Notes: generated by a model not told the origin, from the letters alone. 64,000 bases of DNA from Tetrahymena elliotti 4EA (GCA_000231825.2 JH720293.1:2972433-3036432); one strand, 5' to 3'; numbered from the stretch's first letter, positions 11,718 through 24,615 are shown. Numbers and translations: made by a program.

Positions 11718-14700
11718 AACAATTTAGCAAGAATTATTAAATATCTCATCAACTAATAAATCTACTATGATCTCAGAAAGAAAATTCAAATAACCAGGAA
11801 TTATAATCTTAGATAAATAGTTGCGTAATCTTCTTGCTTGAAAGATTGAATTTTCATTCTTTAGAAATTTAAAAAAGATAAATTGTTGATTCATATTTTT
11901 TTATAAAAAAGTGGATAAAGCAACTCCTTTAATCTAATAGTATGTTGGAATAAATTTGGAAACATCTGACCCAACATTAAATGAGTAGGTTTAGGTAAAT
12001 TTTAGATAGCTTATTCAATCTTTTTATTCAAAGAAAGATTCGAAAAAGAGTTGAAAGAAATTTGTTTTAATTTAATAAATAGAAATAAATAAAATAATAT
12101 TCAGAAAGTCTTAAGGAGCAATTGGATTTATCTGATAATATATATTCTAAGATCAAGAAAAACGACCAAGTTTCAAATAAAAATAATAATTTTTTGAATT
12201 AAAAGAATGAAGATGCTCTTCTGAATAAAAGTCAAGAATAAAAATAATAAGAATAAAATGAAACATAAAATAACAGCAGCATTTCTTTATTAACTCCCTA
12301 TTAAAATTTTTTCTCAAGATAAGAAGAGGACATTCGTCAAAAACTTATGGATAGGTTTCTTGAAAAAAATTAAGTTAAATAGCCTGAAAGGAAATAAGAC
12401 ATGAATTTTTATTAGGATAGTTTAGAAGATTAGAATTAGGATACTAAAAGAAAATCAGATCCATTAGTGAAATAGTTTGACTTTTTTTAATTAAATTAAA
12501 ATAAGCACTAGAAATAGACTTAATAAGTATTTAATAAGTGGAAACCAGTTAAAAATTTTAGCAATCAAGATTCTTAAATAGATTAGTATGGTTAATCAGA
12601 TTTTTCTGAGACCTTTATAGATAAAATTAAGGTATTTATTTACAAATCTAATCAAATTATTTTATTTTTTATGAATACTTTAATAGGATATGCCAGATTA
12701 AATGATGAGAGAAGATGATTTAAGTATCTATGTGCATGGAGCTCCTCCTAAAAATAAAGTTGATGGGTTGTTATTACCTCAAATGTATCTAGGAAATACT
12801 TTAAAGCTTCCTGAATAATTGTAAAAAGATTATTATGAAACATATTTAGGGGGACCAATTAATTATTCAAGTCCTTAGTAAAAACTTTAAAATGAAATGA
12901 TTTTCAATTAAATCTCACCTTTAGCAAGAGAAGCTGCAAGAAACATAAGTTATTAAGTGGAAGATTAATTTATTATGGGAAGAAAACAAGAAAATTTTGT
13001 TACTCCTAAACCTAAAAATTTAATTTTTTTAGGTGATGATCCATAAATTTCAGTAAAATTTGATTGATTTTTGTTGAAATGTAAGTATAATAAAATTTAT
13101 TTAACTTTAAAATTTACATAAGCCTGAAGAAATAAATTTTGAAACTATTCTGAATATTGTAGGAGATGGAATAGGTCCTGAACAATTAAATAAAATTGCA
13201 GCTTAGTAGGATGTTAGTTCTATTTAAAAAGACAATTAAAACAGTTATCAGTAGCATGAAAGTTCAAAGGAATATGGAAACTCAAAAGAATATGGAACAT
13301 TAGCAAAAAATAATACAAGCATCGAAATAGCTAATTTCAAGAATATGTTGCATCAAAGCAACTAAAATATTACAAATTAGAATACTAATAATCTTAATTA
13401 TAGTATAAGTAGTAGAATTAATAATACAAATTACTATGAGGAGTAACCTATTTAAGATATTTCTAATAATGTTGTTGACCAACATGCTGTAAATAAAAAT
13501 GAATAAGAAAAATCAGAAAAACATGTATCTCATCAAAGTGTTCAATATGCAAATGATATTAACGATAACTAAACAACAGATGATGATAATAACAATAATC
13601 ATCAATATAGGGAAATTCTGAATCAAGAAATAACTGATTTTAAAATAGAAAATTTAAAGTAACCATAGATTTAATAGCAATAACAACAATATGAATAGCA
13701 ATAGTAATAATATGTTTAGTAGTAATAATAACAGCTAGAACTTAACTAAAACAAAAGAATAAGCATTCGCAGTAATAATAGCTTAGAAATGTAGAAAATG
13801 GAAATTCAATAAGTCTTAAATGATATTAAGCAGCTGCAAAAATAAAGAAAAAACATTAAACTGTCTTAGGTTGCACAAAATAATTTATTAGACATTTTAA
13901 AAGCAAGGCTTAATGACTTAATGGAATTTGTTAAATATGATGAAGAAGGAAATGATATTTTTGGTGATGTCACTACTTAAAAGTTTTTTGATGAGTTTCC
14001 ATAAAATGTTGAGAAGATAAAATATTAGACAATATGTGGGTTTTAAAAATTGAGACTGCTATATGTTTACTTTGAAAATTATTTGCCTTTGCTTGAAGAA
14101 AACATGAACTGTAAGCAATATTTCATAAAACTAATTTAATTTAATCTATTTTTAATGTAAAAGCAGAATAAAGTGATCATTTATAAAGTAAGAGTTCTCC
14201 TGAAGTTTTGATGAAGAACAATGAATAAAATTACAAAAATATGAATAAAACTATTCCCAATACAACTAGAAGCTTCAACTATAATAATAATAGGAATGAA
14301 AATAATTATTAAAAAAGTAGTAAATCTCCTTATGCTAAGAAAGATGTTAACTAAACACTCTCACCTAGTAATAAATATCAAAATTATCAGCAATAGAATA
14401 GGGTATTGGCAGGAAAACCAAAATAAAATTAAATGAATGAATTAAAGCTATAGACTGCTAAATAACCATTTAATAAAGACAAAAGAAATACTGATTTAGC
14501 AATCTAAATGAAAACTGCAAGAAGTAATAATTTAGATAGATCAGGTATAAGCAATATCAATAAGTCATACTCAATTAATTAAACTACTTAAATGTATTCT
14601 CCTGTGTCCAAAAAATCAAATTAATCCATGAAAAATGTTGGCTTTTCTGGAAATAAAACCTTTAGTTATCTCTAAAGCCCAACATAATCTTACTTAAATA

Positions 14701-15098
14701 AAACCAATACAATTTCAAATAAAAACGTTAGCAGTAATAACATAAATAGAAATGCTAAAAATACCATTTAAGCCTAATAATAAAATCGTAGTCTATCAAA
14801 TAAAAAAACCTAAGGATATTTAAATAGTGCAAGAACACCAACTAATTTAAAGCAAAATAGAATTGAAGATTAATAATTAACTTTCAAAAAACAATCAAAA
14901 CTAAACAAATCAGAAGATTTTACTCAAAAAAAGTTTTTTAACAACAACCTAAATAATAATAACTATGAATAAAATTTCGATTATCAGGATAACTACGGGG
15001 AAAATTAATTTGATTACAATCTTTAACAAAGAGCAATGATGATGATGAATAGAAATAATTTTAATCATTATGATAATTATTCTTATGAAGATTAATGA
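11638..15098 (+). CDS. large Q/N-rich protein with coiled-coil segment, unknown
   Basis: Six exons join in phase: 11638-11824, 11912-11994, 12083-12631, 12687-13052, 13123-14110 and 14164-15098, total 1,035 residues, TGA at 15096-15098. All introns are 55-111 nt GT...AG. Most of the chain is low-complexity Q/N/S with runs encoded by TAA, TAG and CAA. Two stretches look folded. One, around residues 250-310, includes DLSIYVHGAPPKNKVDG. The other, in exon 5, has a coiled coil (MQKMEIQQVLNDIKQLQK), then LLDILKARLNDLMEFVKYDE and KLRLLYVYFENYLPLLEENM. No catalytic motif is seen and I do not recognise a family; a scaffold role is only a guess. The start is chosen because ATG AAC CAA opens the frame, but it overlaps the end of the preceding gene. 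Confidence 0.7.
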
Positions 15099-16175
15099 AA
15101 AAATTTTTTATAGATGTTAAAAAAATTAGACTTACTTCCAAAACATTTCAAAAATTTGTAGGTTATTTTCTAAATTTAAATAAAGCATGCCTTTATACAA
15201 TTTTTCAAAAATAAAGCTAAATGAATTCATTAAATTAGAAAATATTTTGTTCATGTAAAAGATATTTCATTCAATTAAGATGGATATCAAATGTAAGCTT
15301 TCAATTTGCGCTCTATAAAAATAACTAAAACAGAATAGTACAAACTGAAAATTAAAATTAAAATATAAATTAATTTATTGAAAAAATATAATATAAAAAT
15401 ATAAATTTAAATTTAACACAATTATGTAAATATCCAATCATTTTTTTTTTTAAATGTTTTCATGTAAATTAACTTTTTTACATTTAAGTTTAATTATCTT
15501 TATCTCTAAATATTTACTTTATTATTTCCATATCAATCTAATAACTTGTAGTTCATCTTTAAGCAATTAAACAAATATTGAGAAGCTCATAAGTAGTATT
15601 TCTAAAATAATTCATCAAATATAATTTTGTAAATATTCATTTAATTAAATTTTATGAGATTAAATACTGTTTAAATTTAACCTTATTCTAATAAATGATA
15701 AAAAAATAGAATAATTTTGTTTGAAAATAAAAATCATGGCTTTTAAAAAGATATTCGAATTTTTAATCAATTATTTTATATTAATCTTTACTCAGTTATG
15801 TTGTTTTGAATTTTTTTAAAATTTCTTATCAGAAAAAAATAAATATTTAAATATTTCAAAAACAAATTAAAAAGATATTTTTAATTCATTTAAAAAATTT
15901 ATGGTAGTTATTAGACAGAACATTTTTGTAAAATTATTGTTTCAAAAGTTAGACATTTGTTATTTAGAGTGTTTTTAATTTTATATCCTAAAACAATTTA
16001 ATATAAATTTATTAAATCTATTTACTTCTAAATAAAAGTTAATGGATATTACAAATTATTTTAATAAAATTTTTTGTAGCTGAGTTTGAAATAAACTTTA
16101 TTATAATTAATTTTTTAAATAATATTTGTTAGTTATTAATATAAATTAGTTTTTTTTTAAAGAAATTGATAAATC
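15099..16175. other. intergenic, convergent 3' ends
   Basis: Very AT-rich spacer between the Q/N-rich gene (+) and the PX-domain gene (-). No coding signal, repeat or RNA recognised. Confidence 0.5.
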
Positions 16176-17979
16176 TCATAAATTTCTCTCATCGTCATAG
16201 GAATATCCTCTATTAGAAATACAGATAGAAGAATTAACATTATCATTTAGCATTTCTTCTAGATATTCAAATCTAAATAAAAATTATCTGAAGCTTATGC
16301 ATTTATGATAAATGTTGCAGTCAAGTATATCTTGTAAATAATGCCCACAATCGTTAATATTTTTAGGCTTATTTGGTATTTTTATTGTTTTTTTAATTTC
16401 TTTTAAAATATTTTTTTCTTCTAAAACTTGTGGATTATTTTAAGTATCTGCCTCTAAATTCAATTATTTTTCTTTAAACTCTTAATATGCCTACTATACA
16501 AAATATTGTAGCAGATTAGTGTAATAGAGTTCCAAGTCTTTGTGCAAGTTAATTATGTCTTTGAATCTATGTTTTTTTTTGGAATTTAATTTATTTGTCT
16601 TTATTTAAAAAGAATAATTACCTTTTAACTATGTAAAATACTTATGCTTGTTTGCGCTTGGAGTATAATCTGAATAGGAATTATTTAGAGGAGTTCAAAT
16701 ATTTTCCTAAAAGCTAAACTTTATACTAAAATAAATCATTATTAATTTACTAAGCTTGCTAAATCATATAATCCTAGAAACAGTTTTAGAAACTAAATAG
16801 GGTTTCTGAAAAATAAATATTCTCATTATAAATAATGCTAAGAAATTTTAATAATTGTTGTTTTCTTTAGTACATAGTTTCCTTGTCATTCAGCAGAGAT
16901 TTAGGAGGAAACTCAGGGAGTCTAATAGGGAAAATTTCTTTTTGCAAAGCTTTATAGAAATTATAGAAATCTGTATATCTTAAAGGTTAACTAAAACTAG
17001 GTAAGGAAACACCTGAATTTAATTTAGACTTCCTTAAAATAATTTAATAATAGGTTATCCCATCATTCTTAATGTTTCCTAAAGTTTCTAAAGATACTCT
17101 TGTAATAATGCTGACATTTAAATTATTTTTTAATTTTGGATAATCTTATTTGAATTGGGTGAATTCATTTTCATTCTGGTATAAACAGTCTTGTGCTTTT
17201 TCAGAAAATAAAAATAAAGTTATCTCTTGCATTTAAATTAAATGTGGAATACCTTAAAGCTAGCTAACTTCAATGTAATATTATTTGCGAGTGAGACCTA
17301 AAAATTTGACTAAAAAGGCTTCTTCAAAATAAAACTCTTTTGTTATGTAGTCTAAATACTTTTGAAGTGAAAGAATTTGCTTGAAAGCATTATCTTCTAA
17401 CTTAAGATCATCATTATTTTAATTATGATCATCCAACATTTATCTATCTGTGCAAATTATGGTTGGTAAATTGTCTTCAATTTTAGCTGCGAAATCTTTT
17501 TCTATCATATTTTATTAATTATTTTTTTAATTTTCATTCAATATTTATGAAGATATGTATGAAAAATTAGTTAAGTTCAAAGGATTCTTTATTGAATTTA
17601 TATCTTTTTGCAGTTGCAGAAACTCTTTAATATTCTTTTTTAGGATAACTTTATTTCCAGGTTTTAAAAAATCTTAGCATTCTAAAACGTAATCAACATC
17701 ACCACTTTTATTTATTTCAAATTGGTATTTCACTTTTACTTTAATACGATTATCTTATTCTTTCTAAATAGAAAAAGAGCTTTTAATAGATTTTTTTGGG
17801 CTATTATTACCAGATTTATCGTCTATTAATAAATTTTGTAAATTAATATTAACTTTAAACAATTAAAAATTAATCCAACATATCTTAAAATTTCTTTAAT
17901 TTAAAAGTTAATTATTTTCTTTCTTTTTATTTTATCTTTCTCAAATTAATTTACTCTAAAGTTTAAAAAGTAGATCCAT
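16176..17979 (-). CDS. PX-domain protein (sorting-nexin-like)
   Basis: Minus strand, at least three exons. A first short exon (MDLLFKLQ) joins over an intron of about 100 nt to a long central exon. A second short intron (GTAATTATTC...CATAG) joins YIVKR to FKDIINLHKDLELYYTN. The chain ends at DDERNL and TGA (16178-16176), giving roughly 530 residues. The centre carries a PX-like module: VSIITRVSLETLGNI, YYQIILRKSK, then the hallmark RYTDFYNFYKALQKE, LPEFPPKSLL and RKQQLLKFLSIIYN (PX pattern RYSDFxxLxxxL...LPxLPPK...RxxxLxxFL). PX domains bind phosphoinositides, usually PI3P on endosomes. The following helical region with LYYTNLLQYFVQQAYQEFKE could be a BAR-like or other helical module, which I cannot confirm. 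The N-terminal start is inferred and could lie elsewhere. Confidence 0.72.
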
Positions 17980-18163
17980 ACCTCTATTTTCAAAAGAAGT
18001 TTTTAAGATCAATTCAAAAATTTATTTCAAGAATAAAAATGAATTTAAAATTAGGGGTGTAAAATTAGGATATTTTACAATATTTTTTAAAAGATTTTTA
18101 AATTTTCTATGCTAAAAATTTGGGTAGAAAAAATAAAATTAAATTCTTAAAGAATTTATTTGG

Positions 18164-19395
18164 TCACACAAAGTATGCTTTTTTACATGATTTTTTAACT
18201 TTACTTTTTTTGTATTTTTTTAATAAAATTAGTTTACTTTGCATAAAAATATGATTTCTTTTTTAAAAAGTTGGATTTTTTATTTTATTTTTGAATTTGA
18301 TAGTTAATAGTTACGCTAAGTGTTTAAAGTGGAGATTATTTTCATTCCACTGCGAGCAGTAGTTGAGGGCAAATCTACAAGAAATTTAGTTGCTTAATTC
18401 AAAAAAGATTTTTCCAGTAGCCTCATACTATTTTAGTTTCCAAAGAAAGAGAATATCACTATCAATACCTTTACAGCAAGTATAGATATTGGGAGAGTCA
18501 ATTTTTATTGCCCCATCTTTTTGGAATAATAAAAAAATTTAATTCTTTGAAATAGATGAATAACAGAATTATCAATAATTGTGAAATATTTATGTAATAA
18601 TAATGAAAAATAACTTTGTTATAGATAGAGTAATAACATTAAAAAATTTTGGTAATGAATTTTTCTATTTATCCTAATTGATTTCTTAAACACTAAGCTA
18701 TTTTCAAGCAATTAGAGTTAATTGGTTTTTTGCTAGCTTTTTTATATGATCTTTCAGGAATTAAATATAAAATAGTGTTAAATAAAATGATATTAAATTG
18801 TAATTACTGTTGATGATTCTGCTACAAAAAGGGCAATATATAATAATAAATCTAAAATCCAATAGATCTAGTGCATTTTCATGTAAGGAACTTATCTTCT
18901 ATACTCCTTTCTCATCACAATGACTTGAAAAGTGAAAATTGATATTTAAAAAGCTAAAGTCCAGCAATATTTATAAAAATTAAATTTTTAATCATCAAGC
19001 TCATCAGTGGTGTAGTAAAGCAGAATTGTTAGCAAAGTTAGAATACAATGGCTTAATAGTAAAAAAAATCTGATCATGTAAGAAGCAGGGGTTATACTCC
19101 TTACTTCAATATTACATTTTCCCATTTACTGCATTAGCTTAAATCTCTTAGATAAAGAGAGCAACATCATTAAGGCTAGAGCATTTCTTCCAATGAATTC
19201 AATATAAAAAAGAACCTCGTAATAATTCATAGCTAAAAAGATTATCTGTAAATAAGTTTTAAGGGAGAATCTTTAAAATATAGGATTGAATACTACTTTA
19301 TTTTAATTAGATAGATTGTAAGAACTCTACTTAATTTATAAAGAATATGTATTATTGCTATTATTATTGATTAATAAATACTCTTTGTTAATTTG
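18164..19395 (-). CDS. membrane protein, gene model unresolved (possibly decayed)
   Basis: Three good coding pieces lie on the minus strand but in different frames. The 5' piece (about 19395-18760) has several hydrophobic helices separated by basic loops, e.g. SYMIRFFLLLSHCILTLLTI and RKEYRRQVPYMKMHQIYWIL, a layout reminiscent of the extra N-terminal membrane domain (TMD0) of ABCC transporters. A middle piece (about 18740-18610) includes NCLKIAQCLRNQLGQIEKF. A 3' piece (about 18500-18300) has NIYTCCKGIDSDILFLWKL and YEATGKIFFELSNQISCRF, ending at TGA 18166-18164. The splice phases I tried do not unite all three, so this is either a gene with introns I misplaced or a degraded copy. No ATP-binding motifs are present. 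The ABCC comparison is weak. Confidence 0.4.
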
Positions 19396-19444
19396 TTAAT
19401 TAATTAATATCTAAACTAGAAAAACTTTGCTTTACAAATGTATG

Positions 19445-19492
19445 ATTTGCTTGCTTGCTTTTTTTTTGTTTGATTGTTTGTTTTTTTAATTT
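19445..19492. repeat. simple repeat, TTGC/TTTG units
   Basis: Short tract of TTGC repeats grading into a T run and TTTG repeats, upstream of the 18.2-19.4 kb locus. Confidence 0.6.
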
Positions 19493-19668
19493 TTAGATAG
19501 GTGTAAATGAGATTGTATTTGACTTTTATTTATTTTTTTAAGAATTATTCTAAAAATTGTTTTGTAAACTCAGAATCAAACAAAACTCTTACTTGATCAA
19601 ATCATTTTTATTACTTTTTATGATTTCATTTTAATTTCTTTCACAATCAAAGCTGCAACCTAATTTTG

Positions 19669-19820
19669 CAAAATTTTTTTGCTTAGATTTTGATGTAATT
19701 AACCTAAATATTTACTCTCAATTTCATGTATTAATTTATTTTTTACCCAAATTTTTTTGCTTAGATTTTAATGTAATTGACAAAATATATTCTCAATTTA
19801 TGCATTAATTTATTTTTTAC
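19669..19820. repeat. tandem duplication, 78-bp period, two copies
   Basis: The motif GCTTAGATTTTGATGTAATT at 19681 recurs at 19759 as GCTTAGATTTTAATGTAATT, and flanking sequence (the preceding T run, CTCAATTT...TATTAATTTATTTTTTAC) is shared. Two diverged head-to-tail copies in non-coding DNA between the 18-19 kb locus and the RRM gene. Confidence 0.8.
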
Positions 19821-20091
19821 ATTTGTCTATTCCTTTTATAAATAAATACAGCTTAACTGAATGAGACTGACCAGTTTAGCAGATAACTACTATCTTAATA
19901 AAATAAATAAACAAAACACTCCTCGATAATTTTAATACATCACTAACGAATAATTTTATTTATTTGGTATTAAAAAAATTTAATAAAAAATAAGCAAGGA
20001 TATTTTTAATTTATTTATTTTAATTTGGACTTGAAAATGAATTAGATATTTTTGATTCTTGATAAATACCTTTAATTTTGAATACAAATTA

Positions 20092-20330
20092 AGAATTAAA
20101 CTCTATAGAGTAAACACTACTTAAACCATAAAATACTGGATCAATAAATAATTTGTCGAATAATAATCATTAAATTAGTAAACTAATTTCTTTGAAATAA
20201 AGTGCTAATTAAAAATCTAACTCTATAAAGTAATAAATACTACTTAAAACATAAAATACTGAATCAATAAATAGTTAATAATTTGTCTAACAATAAATCA
20301 TTAAAATAGTAAATTAATTTCTTTTATATA
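20092..20330. repeat. tandem duplication, 120-bp period, two copies
   Basis: CTCTATAGAGTAA at 20101 is repeated as CTCTATAAAGTAA at 20221, followed in both by CACTACTTAAACCATAAAAT-like sequence, ATACTG(G/A)ATCAATAAATA and a shared end (ATTAGTAAACTAATTTCTTT against ATAGTAAATTAATTTCTTTT). The second copy stops just before the RRM gene's stop codon. With the 78-bp duplication it fills most of the 19396-20340 gap, where I see no gene. Confidence 0.85.
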
Positions 20331-20340
20331 GATATATCTT

Positions 20341-22015
20341 TCAGTTCATACCCCACTGTTACTAAATTCCCATATTCATATTGAAACTATTATTAGGGAC
20401 TGAAGCTGCCTGCATTGGGTTCATTTAGAACTGATTTATGTTCACCCCTGCTGGTATATTAACCATGTTTTAGACAGGTACTTATTATTAATTTTAAATA
20501 TTATTAACATTGTTATTGTTATTATTTTATTAAGGATTCATGCTGTTTTATAGCTATCTATATGTGTCTGCTTTAATTTAGAGTTAATTTATCATATTTT
20601 ATTGCATATTTTTAATGTGTTAAAGCAAGTTTGATGCAGTTTAGCTCACTTTGCTATCTAGTGTAGGGAGCTAACCATCAAACAAAAACTTTCTTAGAAT
20701 TTATTGATCAGCTTCAGGTAAAAAGTTTTTAGAGAAAGTTCTATTTTTGTCAACTTCTTCGTATTATCTTGAAAAAAAAATAAAATTATAGCTTTTATTC
20801 AAAATGAATGTAAATATACTACCTTTCAACATCTAATTTCTTTGCTGGATAAATATGCCATACTACACCACCCTCAAATCTCTTATCACTTAATCCAGCT
20901 AAAGCATTTTTAGCACTTTCTATGTTTAAAAACTCAACAAAAGCATGTGTTGCATATCTTTGGATTCTTACTACTGTTCCATAGGCAGAGAAAGTGTCTT
21001 TTAATTTATTAGTTTCTGTGCAAGAAGATATATTCTTAACACATAACACTTTTGTTTGCATAGAAAGCTCTTTAATAATGTCAAAATCAGGTTCTTTCCA
21101 GCATACATCTATCTTACACTTAAATATTTCGCCTAATTGCTTTAAGGCCTTAATAGCTTTCAAAGCTAATTCATAGTTTTGATAAATTGCTACTGCAACA
21201 CCCATAGTTTCTCTTTATTAATTAGAATGTTAAATAAATAGTTAAGATATATAAAAAAACAATACCCAACAATTTCTGGATTATCAGCAATTATAATTCT
21301 TTTCAAAGAATTAGGAGTGAGCTCATTCAAAATCTTAAATAAATCTTTCTCATTAAATACTTTGGGAAGATTTTAGATAATAATACTCTTCATGCAAGAT
21401 TAAGGAACCAATCTAAGAAAGCAATTCTTAAGATTTGTATTATTTAACTTATGATGAAGAATAGTAGCTTCTTCAAGTTTGCATTTGACTTCTCCTAAAA
21501 GTCTTTCTTATCCTGCAGCTATAATTTTGGTTATCTAAATTTGTAGTTGAGAACCTACTGTAAACCTAATTAAATCTATTTTATTTTCATTTTATTTAGT
21601 TAAATATCAAGGATGTTTCATGACTGAATATTTTTTGCACTGAATTTTACAAATACAATTACTACTTAAAATTGGATTTCTTTAAAAAATTACGAGATAA
21701 CGTATGAGTTAACAAAAATTAACATACCATCTGCAAAAGACTTTAGCAAATTGCTATCTCCTAAAATCTAAAAAATTTGGGGGAAGAAATAAATATGTTT
21801 TTGAGGAGGTTTTGCAGGCATAAAAAATGTTTAATATAAAGTAGCAATTATGTTTGAAGTGTAAATTTTCCAAATGCAAAATGTTTATGGAGTCACTTTA
21901 TTTTTATTTTTAAATATCCACCTTGTAATTCCTTTTCTGTAACAGAGGGATCTATTCCTGAAATAAATACATTTTCTAATGTTTAATCCTAAGCTTGAGG
22001 AATATCTTGAATCAT
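20341..22015 (-). CDS. RNA-binding protein with three RRM domains (hnRNP-like)
   Basis: Five exons on the minus strand join in phase: ATG at 22015, TGA at 20343-20341. RRM1 contains NVFISGIDPSVTEKELQ; RRM2 has KSIIIQNLPKVFNEKDLF (RNP2-like) and GVAVAIYQNYELALKAIKAL (RNP1-like strand and helix); RRM3 has KVLCVKNISSCTETNKLKD, then YATHAFVEFLNIESAKNAL and KRFEGGVVWHIYPAKK. The RRM order and the short linker KIDVCWKEP recall hnRNP Q/R or ACF-type proteins, but orthology is not shown. The C-terminal tail after the last intron (GTAGTATATTT...TTTCAAG) is Q/N/M-rich (IPAGVNINQFQMNPMQAAS). Such proteins bind mRNA and affect splicing, stability or translation. Three introns lie in RRM1 and RRM2. The central RRM3 exon is the only part open under the standard code. 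Confidence 0.82.
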
Positions 22016-23482
22016 TTTATCTTAGATTATTTTTATAAAGATACACTTACTATATTAACTTTTAATTAATCAAATTATAATAAAAATTTTTCAAAATTAT
22101 TATTTGTCTAATAAAACTCGATCTGATATTCATCATATAATTTCCCTCTTCTTCACAATTTTTAAATTTAAAATTTTGTCAAATTGAATTCAAAACTTAG
22201 AATTTCTAAAATCTGCTATTAGTTTACTCTATAATATTTTTTGCTTGTTTGAAATTTACTAACTAAATAAATTTAAATTTTTTTATAATTTTAATATTCT
22301 AAACTATTATATCTCAAACACTATCCTAAAAATATGTATTTTAAGTAGAATCTAATTTTATTTCAAATCTTTTTCCAATAAATATCCATATTAAAAAGAA
22401 ACTAAACAACTTATTTTTAATTTTAAAACTTATGTCTTAGAATAAAATTTTGAATGAATAATAAAAATCTAATGTTTGTAAACTCAAATCCTTACTTTAA
22501 AATTTATTTAAGTTTATTGAAATTCATTTTTTTAGAAAAACACTCCTTAAAGAATATCAAAATAATATTTATTAACTGAGAAAATAATAGTTAACTATTT
22601 ATTTTTTAGATGATGTTAAGGAATTTAAAAATAATAAACTAAAATTCTTTGATAAATGAAAATATATAAGCAAAAGATATGTTTAGTTGAAAACTATTAT
22701 TATTAATAAACTAACTAAAAGATTAAAGATTTACTTTTAATCTTTAGAAAAATAAAGCGCTTTTGAGCATCAATTAAATATATTTAATAAATAAAATAAA
22801 TTTATTTTAAAAGAATTTTTTATTGATGAATAAAATAATATTAAATTTATTTTTATTATTTAAAATATATATTAATTTGATTTAATGTTAAAAGTAAAAG
22901 ATCTTGAAAAAAATATTATAGAAAAAAGTATTTAATTTCAAATTAGATTTGGTTAATGTTTAATTTTTTAATTTAATTTTTTTAGACTAAAAATATAATT
23001 TAACTTAAAGAGATTTATTTTATGACTGATTTATGATAAAATTATAATTATGTTTCTTTAAATTATAAAATATAAAATTCTTTAAAGCATTTTCATATTT
23101 TGAAAAAGAAAAAGAAATGATTTTTCTGATTAGAAAATATTTAATAAATCAAAATTGAAACAATTTTAATGTATTCTTACATAAATGAAACAAATCATGT
23201 TTGTTATCTACTTTGAAAAATTCATATTAAAATGAAATCAGCTTGATGCAAATATTAAGTTGAAGTGAATGAGAGAATGTTTAGTAAAAAAAAAGAAAGA
23301 GTGCGCGAATATGAATGTATTGGAGCAAATTAAATAGAAAAGGCGGATTATAATTTGAAGAAAGAGTTTGAGTGAGTGTCTGAGAATGATAGTAAAAAGA
23401 AATAAATAAATAACAATTAGAAGAAAGATTTCTGATTTTTTAAAAGAAAGAAAGAAAGAAAATAAATAACAAATCAGTTTAA
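22016..23482. other. intergenic, divergent 5' ends
   Basis: AT-rich gap between the RRM gene (-) and the basic-protein gene (+). From about 23270 to 23470 the + strand becomes strongly purine-rich, with GAGTGAGTGTCTGAGAATG-like and GAAA-repeat stretches (23440-23462), likely the 5' leader or promoter of the next gene. No coding frame supported. Confidence 0.5.
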
Positions 23483-24237
23483 ATGGTAATTAATAATATA
23501 TTTAGCAGTGATATTAATAATTATAATATAATATAAAAGGCACCAAAAAAATAGGAATAAGAACCAATAAGGTTAAGTACAAGAACAGCATCTAAGAAGT
23601 AATAGAATTACATTGCAATTATATTTAAAAAAACACTTGATATTGTTTTGAAAGCCATTTTAGTGGGAGAAAAAAACGAAAAAGCAAGTGAAAAAGCACT
23701 GTCAGTGTAGCTACTTCTTTTTATACTGATATGGCGCAATAAACAAAAATTATATCGTTATAATAAGCAAATTTTGCAAATAGAAAACATAATTATGATA
23801 TTTGGGTAGAACCTCAACATAATTTTTCTAAATAAATAGGGTCGATTACTTATAGCTCTCTAATGGCAAGCTTGAAGACTTTTTTGATGACTTAGAAGAG
23901 GTAATTAATCTTTTTTTTCTCTTTTCTAGCAATAAATTACCAAATTAGCCCATACAAAATTGCTTTCTTTCTTTTTAAAAAGGATAATAAACCCGCCAGA
24001 AATCGCTCTCGCTCTAAAAAGAGAGGCAGAAAGCCCTTGAAAAAGGCTGATTCTCGTAGTAAGACTCCTTCTAGGGCTTCTTGTGGAAGAGGACGCTCTA
24101 AATCTCTTGGACCCCGCAAAACCTACCCTCGCAAAAAAAATTTGTATTTACCTTTTTATATAATTTTATTATGTCATTCCATAAGCTTATTTCTTTTATT
24201 CCCTTTTGATTTTCTTTTATTTTTAAAAACTTCATGA
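23483..24237 (+). CDS. small basic protein with R/S/K-rich tail, unknown
   Basis: Three exons (23483-23687, 23768-23900, 23949-24237) join in phase over introns of 80 and 48 nt; 208 residues, TGA at 24235-24237. Exon 1 has IRLSTRTASKKQQNYIAIIF then TLDIVLKAILVGEKNEKA; exon 2 has HNYDIWVEPQHNFSKQIGS. Exon 3 turns strongly basic: KPARNRSRSKKRGRKPLKK, SRSKTPSRASCGRGRSKSLG and PRKTYPRKK, a composition seen in linker-histone-like or other nucleic-acid-binding tails, with SRSK/TPSR sites that kinases could use. This exon has far more G and C than its surroundings. The last 30 residues are hydrophobic and may be an artefact of a missed 3' intron or an earlier end. No named family recognised; a nuclear role is inferred from charge only. 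All three frames are open in parts, so the splice choices matter. Confidence 0.5.
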
Positions 24238-24615
24238 CTCCCAGACCTTCAAACCCAAAATATTTCATTAATTTTATAGCGATCTTTAAGAATTTATACT
24301 CCAAAAGTGATGCTTTTGCTATTTGGTATAGATTTTTTACAAAGATATGCGGTTTTCATAATGAAATTTACAAAACTCTTATTCATAGTTCTACATTTTA
24401 TTTTTAGTTTACTTGAAGGAAAAAAAGAGAAAAAATAAAAAGTAAACAGGAAATAAAATTCACTATTCTAAATGCGAAACATGTTAGCATTAAAATCATG
24501 AGTTTATATTAGTCTTTAATAATATAATTAAGTGCATTAAAAAAAAATATTTATTTTTTATTTGTAAAAAAAAGATCCCCTGACAATTAACTATCTCTCC
24601 TTCTTAAGTGGAGAA
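24238..24615. other. intergenic
   Basis: AT-rich spacer between two + strand genes; contains an A-rich tract at about 24540. No feature recognised. Confidence 0.5.

Noticed and set aside
23937..24304. Two minus-strand open frames opposite the basic exon
   Set aside because: Their composition is the mirror of the R/S/K codons; the + strand product has better codon usage and in-phase exons.
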